Of a stretch of DNA of 64,000 nt, positions 1 to 9,227 are shown one piece after another (the stretch's first letter is position 1; each line of letters begins with the position of its first letter). A model generated the notes under the pieces. That model searched no databases. It saw only the letters and a list, made by a program, of their open reading frames with translations, and was not told the origin of the DNA. Origin of the DNA: Salinarimonas rosea DSM 21201 (lineage in GTDB: Bacteria > Pseudomonadota > Alphaproteobacteria > Rhizobiales > Beijerinckiaceae); NCBI RefSeq assembly GCF_000429045.1, contig NZ_AUBC01000004.1:62001-126000 (forward strand). The letters run 5' to 3'. Made by a program: the position numbers and the translations under genes.

Positions 1-438
1 CTTGGAGAACATGTGCATGGAACCGCCCTTGCCCTTCGAGTAGCCGCCGCGGCGACCCGTGAGCTCGGCGAGCACCCCCTTGGGGTCCATGCCCGTGACC
101 AGCATGTGGCCGTGGTCGCGGTAGCCGGTGATCACCTGGTCACCGTCCGCCGAGGCCATCTGCATGCCCACCACCACGGCCTCCTGGCCGATGTAGAGGT
201 GGCAGAAGCCGCCGATCAGCCCCATGCCGTACATCTGTCCCGCCTTCTCCTCGAAGCGGCGGATCAGCAGCATCTCGCGATAGGCGTGGAGCTCCTCCTC
301 CTTGTCGAGGGTGGGAGCGTTGGTCGCCGAGCCCTTCGCAGCGCGCCCCTTGGCCGGGGACTTGATCGCAGCGGACTTGGCGGAAGCGGACTTGCTGGAT
401 GCGGACGCGCCTTGCGTCCGACGTGCAGCCGTGGCCAT
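1..438 (-). CDS. pdhA: Pyruvate dehydrogenase E1 component, alpha subunit (N-terminal part, runs off the window)
   Basis: The reading frame is open for 146 codons from ATG at 438 to base 1. The product is the start of the thiamine-diphosphate-dependent E1 alpha subunit, which decarboxylates pyruvate in the PDH complex. After an Ala/Lys/Ser-rich leader of about 45 residues comes typical E1-alpha sequence: RRFEEKAGQMYGMG, GFCHLYIGQEA, and GYRDHGH, which carries a conserved active-site His. The last visible part, GGYSKGKGGSMHMF, is the conserved loop at the active-site entrance. A GGAGG ribosome site lies 5 bases before the ATG. The low-complexity leader is longer than in most E1-alpha proteins and may be a flexible linker. 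The rest of the gene, and probably pdhB, lies beyond the window edge. Confidence 0.93.
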   Translation of the reverse strand, partial: MATAARRTQGASASSKSASAKSAAIKSPAKGRAAKGSATNAPTLDKEEELHAYREMLLIRRFEEKAGQMYGMGLIGGFCHLYIGQEAVVVGMQMASADGDQVITGYRDHGHMLVTGMDPKGVLAELTGRRGGYSKGKGGSMHMFSK

Positions 439-567
439 GCACACCTCCGAGACGTTTTCCTCGCGCCAAGTCTTAGCCCAACTAAAGTCGGAAAGCGAGA
501 GCGCAAGAGTGCGTGCACAGACGCCGCGGGCCCCCCTCATGTCCCTCGGAATAAAGGAAGTTCCAGA

Positions 568-588
568 ATCAACTTCTTTTCAGTTGAT
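568..588 (-). other. Hairpin overlapping the ftsB-like stop codon
   Basis: ATCAACT (568-574) and AGTTGAT (582-588) form a perfect 7-bp inverted repeat around a 7-base loop, and the stop codon of the upstream gene (580-582) lies inside it. It sits at the head of the 141-bp gap before pdhA. No clean T-run follows on the minus strand, so it could be a weak terminator, an mRNA-stability stem, or chance. Confidence 0.3.
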
Positions 589-936
589 CGAAGTTTCGGC
601 GCGTGCCGCCGGCGCGTCGGCGGCCGGCCCCAGCATGATCACCACGTCGTTGGCGTGGACGCGCCCGAGCATCAGCCGCGCTTGCTCCTCGAGCAGGTCG
701 CGATCGATCTGCTCGGCGCGCACGAGGGCGATGCGGTGCTCCCAGTCCTCCCGCTCGCGGGTGAGCGCGTCCAGCGTCGCGGCGATGCGCTCGCGCTCGA
801 TCTGCAGCTCGCGCTTGGCCTCGAGCCCACGCTGGCCCGACTGGGCGTGGTGCACGAAATAGCCGACCGCGAGCCCCGACACTCCGTAGAGCGCGAGGGG
901 AATCAGGACGGCGCGGAGGCGTTTCTTGACGACCAT
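580..936 (-). CDS. FtsB/DivIC-type septum formation initiator
   Basis: A 118-residue single-pass membrane protein. It has a short basic cytoplasmic start (VVKKRLR), one membrane segment at about 10-28, then a charged periplasmic helix (about 35-80) rich in Glu, Arg and Leu that looks like a coiled coil. This is the FtsB/DivIC architecture: these proteins bridge the division machinery (with FtsL and FtsQ in well-studied species). It sits 34 bp after hflX and before pdhA. A septum-formation gene just upstream of pdhA is a usual alphaproteobacterial arrangement, which supports the call. Sequence conservation in this family is weak, so the assignment rests on topology, length and context. Confidence 0.8.
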   Translation of the reverse strand: MVVKKRLRAVLIPLALYGVSGLAVGYFVHHAQSGQRGLEAKRELQIERERIAATLDALTREREDWEHRIALVRAEQIDRDLLEEQARLMLGRVHANDVVIMLGPAADAPAARAETSIN

Positions 937-970
937 GACGAGATCGTCGGCGGCGATGGTGAAGGATCGG

Positions 971-2368
971 TTAAGCGGCCGCCGCGCGCCGCGCCTTCGG
1001 GAAGCGCTGGAGGAAGCGCGGCTCCTTCTCGGCGGCGATGCGCACGACGAAGTCGAGCCGGTCCTCGCGGTCGTGCCGCTCGAAGATCTCCGCCTGCTCG
1101 TAGAGCCAGTTGACGCTCGCGCCGTCGCCGGGGTCGAGCGTCACCGCGTAGGTCGGGCGGTCGCGGGCGATGCGGTCCTCGACGACGCGCAGCAGCTCCT
1201 CGATCCCCTCCCCCGTCACGGCGGAGACGAGCGCGGGGCGCTCGTGCGGGTCCATGCGGGCGATGACCGCCTCGAGCCGGGCCCGCTCCTCGGCGTCGAT
1301 CAGGTCCGCCTTGTTCCAGACCTCGACGAGGCGCGCGCGATCCTCCGGGTCGATGTCGAGATCGCGCAGGACCCGGCGCACGTCCTCGGCCTGCGCCAGC
1401 GTCTCCCCGTGCGAGACGTCGCGCACGTGCAGCAGCACGTCGGCCTCGATCACGTCCTCGAGCGTGGCGCGGAAGGCGGCGACGAGCATGGTCGGCAGGT
1501 CGGAGATGAAGCCCACCGTGTCCGAGAGGATCGCCTTCTCGCCGTGCGGCAGCGCGATCGCCCGCGAGGTCGGGTCCAGCGTCGCGAAGAGCATGTTCTC
1601 CGCCATCACCTCGGCACGGGTCATGCGGTTGAAGAGCGTCGACTTGCCCGCGTTGGTGTAGCCGACGAGCGCGATGACCGGGTACGGCACGCGCCGACGC
1701 GAGGTGCGGTGGAGCGCGCGGGTGCGCGTCACCGTCTCGAGGTCGCGCTCGATGCGCGTCATGCGCTCCTGGATCTGCCGGCGGTCCGCCTCGATCTGCG
1801 TCTCGCCCGGCCCGCCGAGGAAGCCGTAGCCGCCGCGCTGGCGCTCGAGGTGGGTCCAGGAGCGGACGAGACGGCTCTTCTGGTAGTTGAGGTGCGCGAG
1901 CTCGACCTGGAGCGTGCCCTCCTTGGTACGCGCCCGGCGCCCGAAGATCTCGAGGATGAGCCCCGTGCGGTCGATGACCTTGGCGCCCCACTCCTTCTCG
2001 AGGTTGCGCTGCTGCACCGGCGAGAGAGCGCAGTCCATCACCACGAGACGGATCTCGTGCGCGGTGACGATGCCCTTCAGCTCCTCGACCTTCCCCTTGC
2101 CGAGATAGGTCGCCGGCCGCGGCGCCGCGAGGGGCGTGACCAGCGCCTCGACGACGCTCAGGTCGATCGCCCCGGCGAGGCCGACAGCCTCCTCCAGGCG
2201 CGACTCGAAGGCGCGGGGGTTCGTCGGCGGGCCGTCGGCCTCGCCGCCCGATCGGCGGCGTGTCGGGTACGGGCCGACGACGAGCGTCGGCGTCCCCGAG
2301 GCGACTTCCTTCTCGGGCTCGGCGAGACGCCGGAGCCGCTCCTCGACGGGCGGGTTCGCCTCGCTCAC
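971..2368 (-). CDS. hflX: Ribosome-associated GTPase HflX
   Basis: 465 residues from a GTG start. The N-terminal HflX domain contains [12 protein letters not shown] and the Gly-rich [15 protein letters not shown] stretch, followed by a coiled region. The Era-like G domain shows G1 GYTNAGKS, G3 DTVGFI and G4 NKAD. HflX binds the large ribosomal subunit and splits stalled or stressed 70S ribosomes. It follows hfq by 16 bp, and the hfq-hflX pair is conserved across Proteobacteria. A Lys-rich C-terminal tail ends in a short Ala run. Nothing in the GTPase motifs looks damaged. Confidence 0.97.
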   Translation of the reverse strand: MSEANPPVEERLRRLAEPEKEVASGTPTLVVGPYPTRRRSGGEADGPPTNPRAFESRLEEAVGLAGAIDLSVVEALVTPLAAPRPATYLGKGKVEELKGIVTAHEIRLVVMDCALSPVQQRNLEKEWGAKVIDRTGLILEIFGRRARTKEGTLQVELAHLNYQKSRLVRSWTHLERQRGGYGFLGGPGETQIEADRRQIQERMTRIERDLETVTRTRALHRTSRRRVPYPVIALVGYTNAGKSTLFNRMTRAEVMAENMLFATLDPTSRAIALPHGEKAILSDTVGFISDLPTMLVAAFRATLEDVIEADVLLHVRDVSHGETLAQAEDVRRVLRDLDIDPEDRARLVEVWNKADLIDAEERARLEAVIARMDPHERPALVSAVTGEGIEELLRVVEDRIARDRPTYAVTLDPGDGASVNWLYEQAEIFERHDREDRLDFVVRIAAEKEPRFLQRFPKARRAAAA

Positions 2369-2384
2369 GGATCAACCTCTCTCG

Positions 2385-2639
2385 TCAACCCTTCTCGGCG
2401 CCCTCGTCGTTCTGCTCGAACAGCTGGATCGGCTGACCCGGCATGATCGTGGAGATCGCGTGCTTGTAGACGAGCTGTGAATGACCGTCGCGGCGCAGCA
2501 GGACGCAGAAATTGTCGAACCATGTCACAACGCCTTGGAGCTTCACGCCGTTCACGAGGAAGATGGTCAAGGGGACCTTGTTCTTCCGCACGTGGTTGAG
2601 GAACGTGTCCTGGAGATTTTGCGCGCGCTCGCCCGCCAT
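2385..2639 (-). CDS. hfq: RNA chaperone Hfq
   Basis: 84 residues. Starting at the ATG at 2639 gives the canonical N-terminus ([14 protein letters not shown]). The Sm1 motif ([17 protein letters not shown]) and Sm2 motif ([11 protein letters not shown]) are complete, so the hexameric ring that anneals small RNAs to mRNAs should form. The frame remains open upstream, but that extension is not Hfq-like and is rejected. The C-terminal tail is short, as in other alphaproteobacteria. The gene lies between ntrX and hflX; its 186-bp upstream gap leaves room for its own promoter. In this group Hfq connects nitrogen and stress control through sRNAs. Confidence 0.97.
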   Translation of the reverse strand: MAGERAQNLQDTFLNHVRKNKVPLTIFLVNGVKLQGVVTWFDNFCVLLRRDGHSQLVYKHAISTIMPGQPIQLFEQNDEGAEKG

Positions 2640-2701
2640 GAGTTTGCCTCGCCACCCTGCCGCCGCCGGTCTTGGAGGCCAGGAGCCATGGAGGTTAGAT
2701 C

Positions 2702-2719
2702 GGCCGCCTGTCGGCGGCC
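2702..2719. other. GC-rich hairpin in the ntrX-hfq gap
   Basis: GGCCGCC (2702-2708), a 4-base loop and GGCGGCC (2713-2719) form a perfect 7-bp stem between the ntrX stop and the hfq start. No T-run follows. It may attenuate read-through from ntrX or lie in the hfq leader; the sequence alone does not decide. Confidence 0.3.
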
Positions 2720-2825
2720 CTGAACCGGCACCGCCCATTACAGATGGGAGGTCGGCACAAGGCAAGCCCCCCGAAGGTTCCGGAACGCATTTTAGCACGG
2801 ATAACCCGCACGAAGGCCCTCCGCC

Positions 2826-4196
2826 TCAGGCATGAACGCCGAGCGACTTCAGCTTCCGGTGGAGCGCCGAGCGCTCCATCCCGATGAACTCCGCCGTGCG
2901 GGAGATGTTGCCGGAGAACCGCGCGATCTGCGCCATGAGGTACTCGCGCTCGAAGATCTCCCGCGCCTCGCGCAGCGGCAGGCTCATCAGCTTCTCGCCT
3001 CCCGCCCCGCTCGGCGTCGCCGGCACGAGCGCGCCGACCTCCGCGGGGAGCATGTCGGCGGAGATCTCGGTCTCGGCGTCGCCGGCGGCGAGAATCATCA
3101 GCCGCTCGACGTTGTTGCGCAGCTGGCGGACGTTGCCCGGCCAGTCGTGCGACTGGAGCACGGCGAGCGCGTCGTGCCCGATCCGCCGCGGCGCGAGGCC
3201 GGTGGCACGGGAGATCTGCTCCATGAAGAAGGCGATCAGCTCCGGCACGTCCTCCCGCCGCTCGGCGAGCGAGGGCACCCGGATCGGCACGACCGACAGC
3301 CTGTGGAACAGGTCCTCGCGCAGGCGACCCGAGGCGATCTCGGCGGCGAGGTCGCGGCTCGAGGAGGAGACGATGCGCACGTCGACGTGCACGCGCGTCG
3401 AGCCGCCCACGCGCTGGAAGTTCTGCTCGACGAGCACACGCAGGATCCGCGCCTGGGTCTCCCTGGGAAAGTCGGCGATCTCGTCGATGTAGAGCGTGCC
3501 GCCGTGCGCCTCCTCCAGCGCACCGACGCGGCGATCGCGCGCCTCCCCCGATTCGATGCCGAAGAGCTCGGCCTCCATCGTCTCCGGCGTGATCGTCGCC
3601 GCGTTGATGACGACGAAGGGGCCGTTGGCGCGGGCCGAGAGTCCGTGGAGCGTGCGCGCCACGAGCTCCTTGCCCGAGCCCGGCGCGCCGGTCACGAGGA
3701 CGCGCGCGTTGGTCGGCGCGACCCGCTCCACCGTCTGGCGCAGCTGGTTCATGACGGGCGACCGGCCGCAGATCCGGCTCGCCTGGGCGGAGCGCGCCTT
3801 GAGCTCGCGCACCTCGCGCTTGAGCCGGGAGGCCTCGAGGGCGCGCTCGGCGACGAGCACCAGCCGATCGGCCTTGAACGGCTTCTCGATGAAGTCGTAG
3901 GCGCCGAGCTTGATCGCCGAGACGGCGGTCTCGATGTTGCCGTGGCCCGAGATCATCACGATCGGCAGCTCGGGATGGCTGGCCTTGGCCTGCTCGAGCA
4001 CCTGCAGCCCGTCGAGCCGCGAGCCCTGGAGCCAGATGTCGAGAAAGACGAGGTGCGGGCGCCGGCTCTCGATGGCCGCGAGCGCGTCGTCGGACGAGCC
4101 CGCCGTACGGCAGCGGTGGCCCTCGTCCTCCAGGATGCCCGCGACGAGCTCGCGGATGTCGGTCTCGTCGTCGACGATGAGGATGTCGGCGCTCAT
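2826..4196 (-). CDS. ntrX: Nitrogen-related response regulator NtrX
   Basis: 456 residues. A receiver domain (1-120, phosphoacceptor Asp53, Lys105) is followed by an AAA+ domain with Walker A GAPGSGKE (170-177) and Walker B TLYIDE, then a Fis-type HTH at the C-terminus (SRTAEFIGMERSALHRKL). The GAFTGA sigma-54 contact loop is absent: the matching segment (about 214-228) reads IESGEARDRRVGA. This is known for alphaproteobacterial NtrX, which mainly works with sigma-70. It is the partner of NtrY, whose stop overlaps this start by 4 bp (ATGA). The pair controls nitrogen, redox and envelope genes in related bacteria. Confidence 0.95.
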   Translation of the reverse strand: MSADILIVDDETDIRELVAGILEDEGHRCRTAGSSDDALAAIESRRPHLVFLDIWLQGSRLDGLQVLEQAKASHPELPIVMISGHGNIETAVSAIKLGAYDFIEKPFKADRLVLVAERALEASRLKREVRELKARSAQASRICGRSPVMNQLRQTVERVAPTNARVLVTGAPGSGKELVARTLHGLSARANGPFVVINAATITPETMEAELFGIESGEARDRRVGALEEAHGGTLYIDEIADFPRETQARILRVLVEQNFQRVGGSTRVHVDVRIVSSSSRDLAAEIASGRLREDLFHRLSVVPIRVPSLAERREDVPELIAFFMEQISRATGLAPRRIGHDALAVLQSHDWPGNVRQLRNNVERLMILAAGDAETEISADMLPAEVGALVPATPSGAGGEKLMSLPLREAREIFEREYLMAQIARFSGNISRTAEFIGMERSALHRKLKSLGVHA

Positions 4197-6442
4197 GGCG
4201 ATGTCGCCCCCGAAATCTGCGCCGCCTCGGCGCTGGTCGTGTCTGTGCCCGCGCCGGGCGCGGGATCGGCCGGGAACCAGAGGCGCACCCAAGCGCCCCG
4301 GCCCTCCGGGTTGTCGCGGAGCTCGACGCCGCCGCCGTGCTCCTCGAAGATCTTGGCGACGATGGGCAGGCCGAGGCCGGTGCCCTTCTCGCGGGTGGTC
4401 ATGTAGGGCTCGAGCAACCGGTGCCGGTTCTCCACCGGGAAGCCGCGGCCGTTGTCGATGACGTCGATCGCGACGATGCCGTCCGGCTGCTGCACGCGCA
4501 CGACGATGCGCCCCTCCCCCGTCGGCACGTCCGGCGACTCGGCGAGCGCCTCGGCCGCGTTCTTGAGGATGTTGCCCACGGCCTGCGACACGAGCCGGCG
4601 GTCGAAGCGCGCCGGGATCGGGCCCTCGGGCAGCTCGTCGACGAAGGCGATGTCCGGGTGGGCGATGCGCAGCATGAACACCGCCTGGCGCACCGTGTCG
4701 CAGAGATCCTCGTCGCCCACGAGGGTGGGCTTGGGCATCCGCGCGAAGGAGGAGAACTCGTCGACCATGCGCTTGATGTCGTCCACCTGGCGCACGATCG
4801 TGTCGGTGCACTGGTCGAACACCGCGCGGTCCTCGGTGATCACCTTGCCGTACTTGCGGCGGATGCGCTCCGCCGAGAGCTGGATCGGGGTGAGCGGGTT
4901 CTTGATCTCGTGGGCGATGCGCCGCGCCACGTCCGCCCACGCCGATGTGCGCTGGGCGGCGACCAGGTCGGTGATGTCGTCGAGGGTGACGACGAAGCCC
5001 TTCTCGTCGCCGCGCGCCTGCTCGGAGGTGACGCGCACGTCGACCGTGCGCTCTCGCCCGCCGCGCTGGATCGCGATCTGCTCCTGGGTGAGCCGGGCGC
5101 GCGAGGCGCGGGCGGTCTCGACCAGCGCGGCGAGCTCGGGGAGCGCCTGTGGCGCCGGGCGCCCCACGACGTCGGCCTCGCCGACGCCGAACAGGCGCTC
5201 GGCCGAGGGGTTCATGATCGTCACGACCCCGTGCGCGTCGAGCCCGATCACGCCCGCCGAGACGCCCGAGAGCACGGCCTCGGTGAAGCGCCGGCGCTGG
5301 TCGATGACGTGGCTCGCGGCGGTGAGCCCGTCGTGCTGGCGGCGCAGCTCCGAGGTCATCGCGTTGAAGGTCTGCCCGAGGAAGGCGAGGTCGCCCTCCG
5401 CCCGGCGCACGGGGACCTGGACGTAGAAATTCCCCTCGGCCACCTGCTGCGTCGCCCGGATCAGCCGCCTGATCGGCGAGACGAGGTTGTCGGCCGAGCC
5501 GAGCCCGAACCAGATCGCCGACAGCAGGATGATCAGCGTGATCACCGCCAGCATCGAGGCGAAGGCGACCTGGATGCCCGACGAGAGCTGCTCCAGGAGC
5601 CTGTAATAGCTCATTCCCGCTTCCGCCTCGTTGGGGAAGTCGAGCGCGCGGCGGTCGACGAAGCGGGTGACGAAGAGGATGCGCCCGTCGTGCTCCTCGA
5701 GCCTCAGGATCGAGCGCAGCACCGAGTCCTCGCGCGGCACGAGGCACAGCGCCTCCTCGACCTCGGCATCGGCGAGATCCGCCGGGCCGGGCACCTCGAG
5801 GCCGGGGATCGGGACGTTGACGATCTCCTCGACGATCGTGCCGTCGGCCTCGACCATCATCGCCACGGGAAAGCCGAGGAAGACGGCCCGCGAGCGCATG
5901 AACTCGCGGAAAAGGTCGGGATCGGCGTCGTAGAGAACCTTGGCGCGGTCGAGATCGGCCGCCATCAGCGTCGTCTCGCGCGCCAGCGTGCGGCATTGCA
6001 GCTCGCGGTACTCGTGGGCGATCTCGACGGTGTTCTGGAGCAGCGTGTCGATCCAGCCCGAGAACCAGGGCTCGAGCCCGCGCGCCAGCGCGATCGAGGC
6101 GACGACGGCGACCACCACGACCGGCACCGTCGCGATCCCGCTGAACAGGACGACGAAGCGCAGGTGCAGCCGCGCGCCCGCCGCCCCCGCGCGCCGGGCC
6201 CGCAGCAGGCGCCGGCCCTGCACGGCCATCATCACGGCGAGCGCGAGGATGAAGCCGATGTTGATGAACAGCGCGTTGAGGGTGACGGCCTCGGTCGGCT
6301 GGATCGGGGTGAGCCCCGACAGGATCAGGAAGCTGGCCAGCGCCGAGACGAGGGCCGAGACCACGAGGACGAGCCCGATCCAGCCCGGTCCGGTCGCGGC
6401 GATCTCCTCGTCCGGGTTGATCGTGCGTCGCTTGTCCTTCAC
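4193..6442 (-). CDS. ntrY: Sensor histidine kinase NtrY
   Basis: 749 residues from a GTG start. Three membrane segments lie in the first 120 residues. A periplasmic domain of about 170 residues follows, then a fourth membrane segment near 295-318, a HAMP linker, a PAS domain (about 370-480), the HisKA domain with phospho-His511 in RRIAHEIKNPLTPIQ, and an ATPase domain with N-box, DNGRGFP and GTGLGLPIV. It phosphorylates NtrX, with which it overlaps by 4 bp. The usual ntrB-ntrC pair is not upstream; rlmE is there instead. A 5-bp inverted repeat (CACAC/GTGTG, 6492-6505) lies in its promoter region. Confidence 0.95.
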   Translation of the reverse strand: MKDKRRTINPDEEIAATGPGWIGLVLVVSALVSALASFLILSGLTPIQPTEAVTLNALFINIGFILALAVMMAVQGRRLLRARRAGAAGARLHLRFVVLFSGIATVPVVVVAVVASIALARGLEPWFSGWIDTLLQNTVEIAHEYRELQCRTLARETTLMAADLDRAKVLYDADPDLFREFMRSRAVFLGFPVAMMVEADGTIVEEIVNVPIPGLEVPGPADLADAEVEEALCLVPREDSVLRSILRLEEHDGRILFVTRFVDRRALDFPNEAEAGMSYYRLLEQLSSGIQVAFASMLAVITLIILLSAIWFGLGSADNLVSPIRRLIRATQQVAEGNFYVQVPVRRAEGDLAFLGQTFNAMTSELRRQHDGLTAASHVIDQRRRFTEAVLSGVSAGVIGLDAHGVVTIMNPSAERLFGVGEADVVGRPAPQALPELAALVETARASRARLTQEQIAIQRGGRERTVDVRVTSEQARGDEKGFVVTLDDITDLVAAQRTSAWADVARRIAHEIKNPLTPIQLSAERIRRKYGKVITEDRAVFDQCTDTIVRQVDDIKRMVDEFSSFARMPKPTLVGDEDLCDTVRQAVFMLRIAHPDIAFVDELPEGPIPARFDRRLVSQAVGNILKNAAEALAESPDVPTGEGRIVVRVQQPDGIVAIDVIDNGRGFPVENRHRLLEPYMTTREKGTGLGLPIVAKIFEEHGGGVELRDNPEGRGAWVRLWFPADPAPGAGTDTTSAEAAQISGATSP

Positions 6443-6576
6443 GTCGCCCTCGGGCTTGCGCCGCCGATTCGCCGACGCGCGCTGATGCGTTCACACAACA
6501 GTGTGGCGAAACTAATACAGTAGCGATCGGGAAGGAACAGCGCCGCGAAGGTGCGCAGGCGCGGTGCGGCGCCCGC

Positions 6577-7290
6577 TCAGCTCTCTTCGGCGCTGCCGGG
6601 GCGCCCGCGAAAGCCCGTCGCCAGAACGAACAGCTCCGCCGAATCGGCCCGGCTCGCCGCCGGCTTGACGTGCTGCACCCGGGCGAAATCCCGCTTGAGG
6701 TCCGCGAGCAGCGTGTGCTCCGTGCCGCCGCGCAGGACCTTGCAGAGGAACGTCCCGCCCGGCGCGAGCACCTCGCGGGCGAACTCCGCCCCCGCCTCCG
6801 CGAGGCCCATGATGCGCAGGTGATCGGTCTTCTTGTGGCCGGTGGCGTTGGCCGCCATGTCGGACATGACGACGTCCGCCTCGCCGCCGATGAGCGCCTT
6901 CAGGCGCGCCGGCGCCTCCTCCTCCAGGAAGTCCATCGTGAGGAAGGTGGCGCCGGGCATCGGCTCCACGGGCAGGAGGTCGATGCCGACGATGGTCGCG
7001 CGATCCGAGCGCTCGAGCCCGATCTTGCGCGCGGCCATCTGCGACCAGCCGCCCGGCGCCGCCCCGAGGTCGACGATGCGCTGGCCGGGCTTCAGGAACT
7101 TGTGCTTCTCGTCGATCTCGAGCAGCTTGAAGGCCGCGCGCGAGCGCAGGCCCTCCGCCTTGGCGCGCACCACGTAGGGGTCGTTGAGCTGGCGCTCGAG
7201 CCAGCGCTGCGACGAGGTCGTGCGCCCGCGCGCGCTCTTCACGCGGACCTTCATCGCGCGCGGGGCGCCGGTCTTCTTCTTGTCGCTCAA
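6577..7290 (-). CDS. rlmE: 23S rRNA (uridine 2'-O-)-methyltransferase RlmE
   Basis: 237 residues. An FtsJ/RrmJ-type methyltransferase with SAM motif VDLGAAPGGWSQ. The K-D-K-E catalytic tetrad is visible: Lys in RAAFKLLEI, Asp in MSDMAAN, Lys in FLCKVLRG and Glu in SAELFVLA. It methylates U2552 (E. coli numbering) of 23S rRNA in the late large subunit. The first in-frame start is TTG at 7290; an ATG 12 codons downstream is an alternative, because the basic N-terminus (KKKTGAPRAMKVRVKSARGR) is poorly conserved in length. It follows the Ppx/GppA gene by 45 bp, a pairing common in alphaproteobacteria. Confidence 0.95.
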   Translation of the reverse strand: MSDKKKTGAPRAMKVRVKSARGRTTSSQRWLERQLNDPYVVRAKAEGLRSRAAFKLLEIDEKHKFLKPGQRIVDLGAAPGGWSQMAARKIGLERSDRATIVGIDLLPVEPMPGATFLTMDFLEEEAPARLKALIGGEADVVMSDMAANATGHKKTDHLRIMGLAEAGAEFAREVLAPGGTFLCKVLRGGTEHTLLADLKRDFARVQHVKPAASRADSAELFVLATGFRGRPGSAEES

Positions 7291-7335
7291 GGCTCTCGGG
7301 CTCGTCGGTGTGGGGGAGGACGAAGCGGCCTGCGC

Positions 7336-8478
7336 TCAGCGCCGCCGACGGCGCCAGACCCCGTCCTCGCGCATCAGGTTCATGAGGATGCCCTCGCGCA
7401 GGCCGCGGTCGGCGATGCGCAGGCGCGGCGAGGGGAAGGCGCGGCGGATCGCCTCCAGGATCGCGCAGCCGGCGAGCACGAGGTCCGCCCGGTCGCGGCC
7501 GATGCACGGGTGCGTAGCGCGCTCGTCGTAGTTCGAGACGATCAGCTCGTCGATCACGCGGTCGAGGTCCCGGTCCGCCATCCACAGCCCGTCGACGCGC
7601 CGGCGGTCGTAGCGCGGCAGGTCGAGGAAGATCCCGCCGAGGGTCGTCACCGTTCCGGACGTGCCGAGGAGGTGGAAGCCGGGCGCGTTGCTGGCCGCGC
7701 TCGCCGCGATCTGGAAGGGCTCGAGCAGGGTCTGCACCTCGCCGACCATCCGCTCGAAGCTCTCGTGCGTCACGTGCACGCCGCCGTGCCGCTCGGCGAC
7801 GGTGACGACGCCCACGGGCAGCGAATCCCAGGCGCGGATGCGCTTGCAGGGGTCCGACATCGGGCTCGTCGCCCGCCCGTCGAGCCAGGCGATCTCCGTC
7901 GAGCCGCCGCCGATGTCGAAGATCACCACGGAATGAGCGTTGGGGTCGGCGAGCGCGGCGCATCCGGTGACGGCGAGGTAGGCCTCGGTGCGGCGGTCGA
8001 CGATCTCGAGATCGAGGCCGACCTCCTCCTGCACCTGCTCGACGAAGCTCTCGCCGTTGCGCGCCGAGCGGCAGGCCTCGGTGGCGATGAGGCGCGCGCG
8101 GCGCACACCCTTCGTCATCATCTTGTCGCGGCACACCCGCAGCGCCTCGAGCGTGCGGTCGATGGCGTGGGAGCTCAGCTGCTCGCTCGCGGCGAGCCCC
8201 TCCCCGAGCCGGACGATGCGCGAGAACGCGTCGACGACGCGAAAGCCGTGGCGTGAGGGCTCGGCGATCAGGAGGCGGCAATTGTTCGTGCCGAGGTCGA
8301 GCGCGGCGTAGGCGCTGCCGTCCACCGGTCTCGTGCGGCGCGGACCGGCGTAGGCGCCCGCCGCACAGGGCAGGGCCGGCGTCGGCGGGGTCGCCGCTGC
8401 CAGAGGTGTCAGAGCCGGGCCCGACCCGGAATCCACGACCTTCGGCTGATCTCCAACATTGACGAGCAAGTCCATCAT
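7336..8478 (-). CDS. ppx: Exopolyphosphatase / guanosine pentaphosphatase (Ppx/GppA family)
   Basis: 380 residues. The actin-like ATPase fold is recognisable from ALDLGTNNCRLLIA (phosphate 1), the catalytic Glu region (ATEACRSARN), FDIGGGSTEIAW (phosphate 2) and LLGTSGTVTTLGG. Ppx cleaves terminal phosphate from polyphosphate; GppA acts on pppGpp. The family cannot be split from sequence alone, and this short form without the C-terminal HD domain is the usual alphaproteobacterial type. About 50 Pro/Ala-rich residues precede the first conserved motif. Two ATGs are adjacent (8478 and 8475). It probably forms a unit with rlmE. Confidence 0.92.
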   Translation of the reverse strand: MMDLLVNVGDQPKVVDSGSGPALTPLAAATPPTPALPCAAGAYAGPRRTRPVDGSAYAALDLGTNNCRLLIAEPSRHGFRVVDAFSRIVRLGEGLAASEQLSSHAIDRTLEALRVCRDKMMTKGVRRARLIATEACRSARNGESFVEQVQEEVGLDLEIVDRRTEAYLAVTGCAALADPNAHSVVIFDIGGGSTEIAWLDGRATSPMSDPCKRIRAWDSLPVGVVTVAERHGGVHVTHESFERMVGEVQTLLEPFQIAASAASNAPGFHLLGTSGTVTTLGGIFLDLPRYDRRRVDGLWMADRDLDRVIDELIVSNYDERATHPCIGRDRADLVLAGCAILEAIRRAFPSPRLRIADRGLREGILMNLMREDGVWRRRRR

Positions 8479-8618
8479 CCGTTTGCGGCGTCGCCTCCGG
8501 GGAGGTTCGCCTGGCTACTTGCTCTCAATGTAAGCGCCGCGCCCCCATCATGCCAAGGGCGTAATTGGACGGGCGCGGATGGACCGCCTCGCGGTCCGCT
8601 CCGCGCGCCTCCGCGGGG

Positions 8619-9101
8619 TCACGCCGCCGCCTTCGGGGCGATCTGCGCCGGCGCCGTGCGCGCCACGGGGCGCAGCAGGCTCTTGACCTGGAGATAGGGC
8701 CGCGGCCGGTTGATCACCTCGTCGAGGCGCGACCACAGAACCTTGGGCGAGAACGGCTTGGCGATGATCTCGTTGACGCCGAGCCCCACCGCGCGATCCA
8801 CGATGTAGCGGCGCGGCTTCGACATCATGACGATGATCGGAACGGTCGGCGCCGGCGACGTCGTCGGCGTGCGTGTGAGCCGGATGAACTCCTCGCCCGA
8901 GAGGATGGCGAGGTCCCAGTCGAGGATGACGAGGTCGGGCTTCGATTCGGACAGGACGCCGAGCGCCTCCGCGCCGTCGGGCGCCTCCAGCACACGCTTG
9001 ATGCCCACGCGGGTCAGCATGTCGCGCAGGATTCGCCGCACGTAGAGGCTCTCGTCGACGACGAGAGCGGCGAGGTCGGGGAAGTTCGGTGTGGCGATCA
9101 T
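8619..9101 (-). CDS. CheY-like single-domain response regulator
   Basis: 160 residues. A stand-alone receiver domain with the acidic pair Asp16-Glu17, phosphoacceptor Asp61 (LVILDWD), Ser94 at the switch position and Lys115 (IIAKPFSP), followed by a basic 35-residue tail without any output domain. It therefore acts through protein contacts or phosphotransfer rather than DNA binding. No kinase gene is adjacent, so its partner is unknown. It is divergent from the cytochrome c gene, with 126 bp between them that probably holds both promoters. Confidence 0.88.
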   Translation of the reverse strand: MIATPNFPDLAALVVDESLYVRRILRDMLTRVGIKRVLEAPDGAEALGVLSESKPDLVILDWDLAILSGEEFIRLTRTPTTSPAPTVPIIVMMSKPRRYIVDRAVGLGVNEIIAKPFSPKVLWSRLDEVINRPRPYLQVKSLLRPVARTAPAQIAPKAAA

Positions 9102-9227
9102 GCTCGAGGACGCATCCGTGTTCGCGCGGAGTTTGGTCCGACAACCTTTTCGGCTTCGCTAACGTTGACGGATCGCGGCTCCCTGCCGCGCCCGCGCCCG
9201 GCGAAAGATGGTGATGAAGAGATGGTG

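Noticed and set aside
2826-6494. A 1222-codon minus-strand frame across ntrX and ntrY
   Set aside because: Only its last 456 codons (from ATG 4196) are NtrX; the rest is a shadow of ntrY in another frame, with Arg/Gly-rich nonsense.
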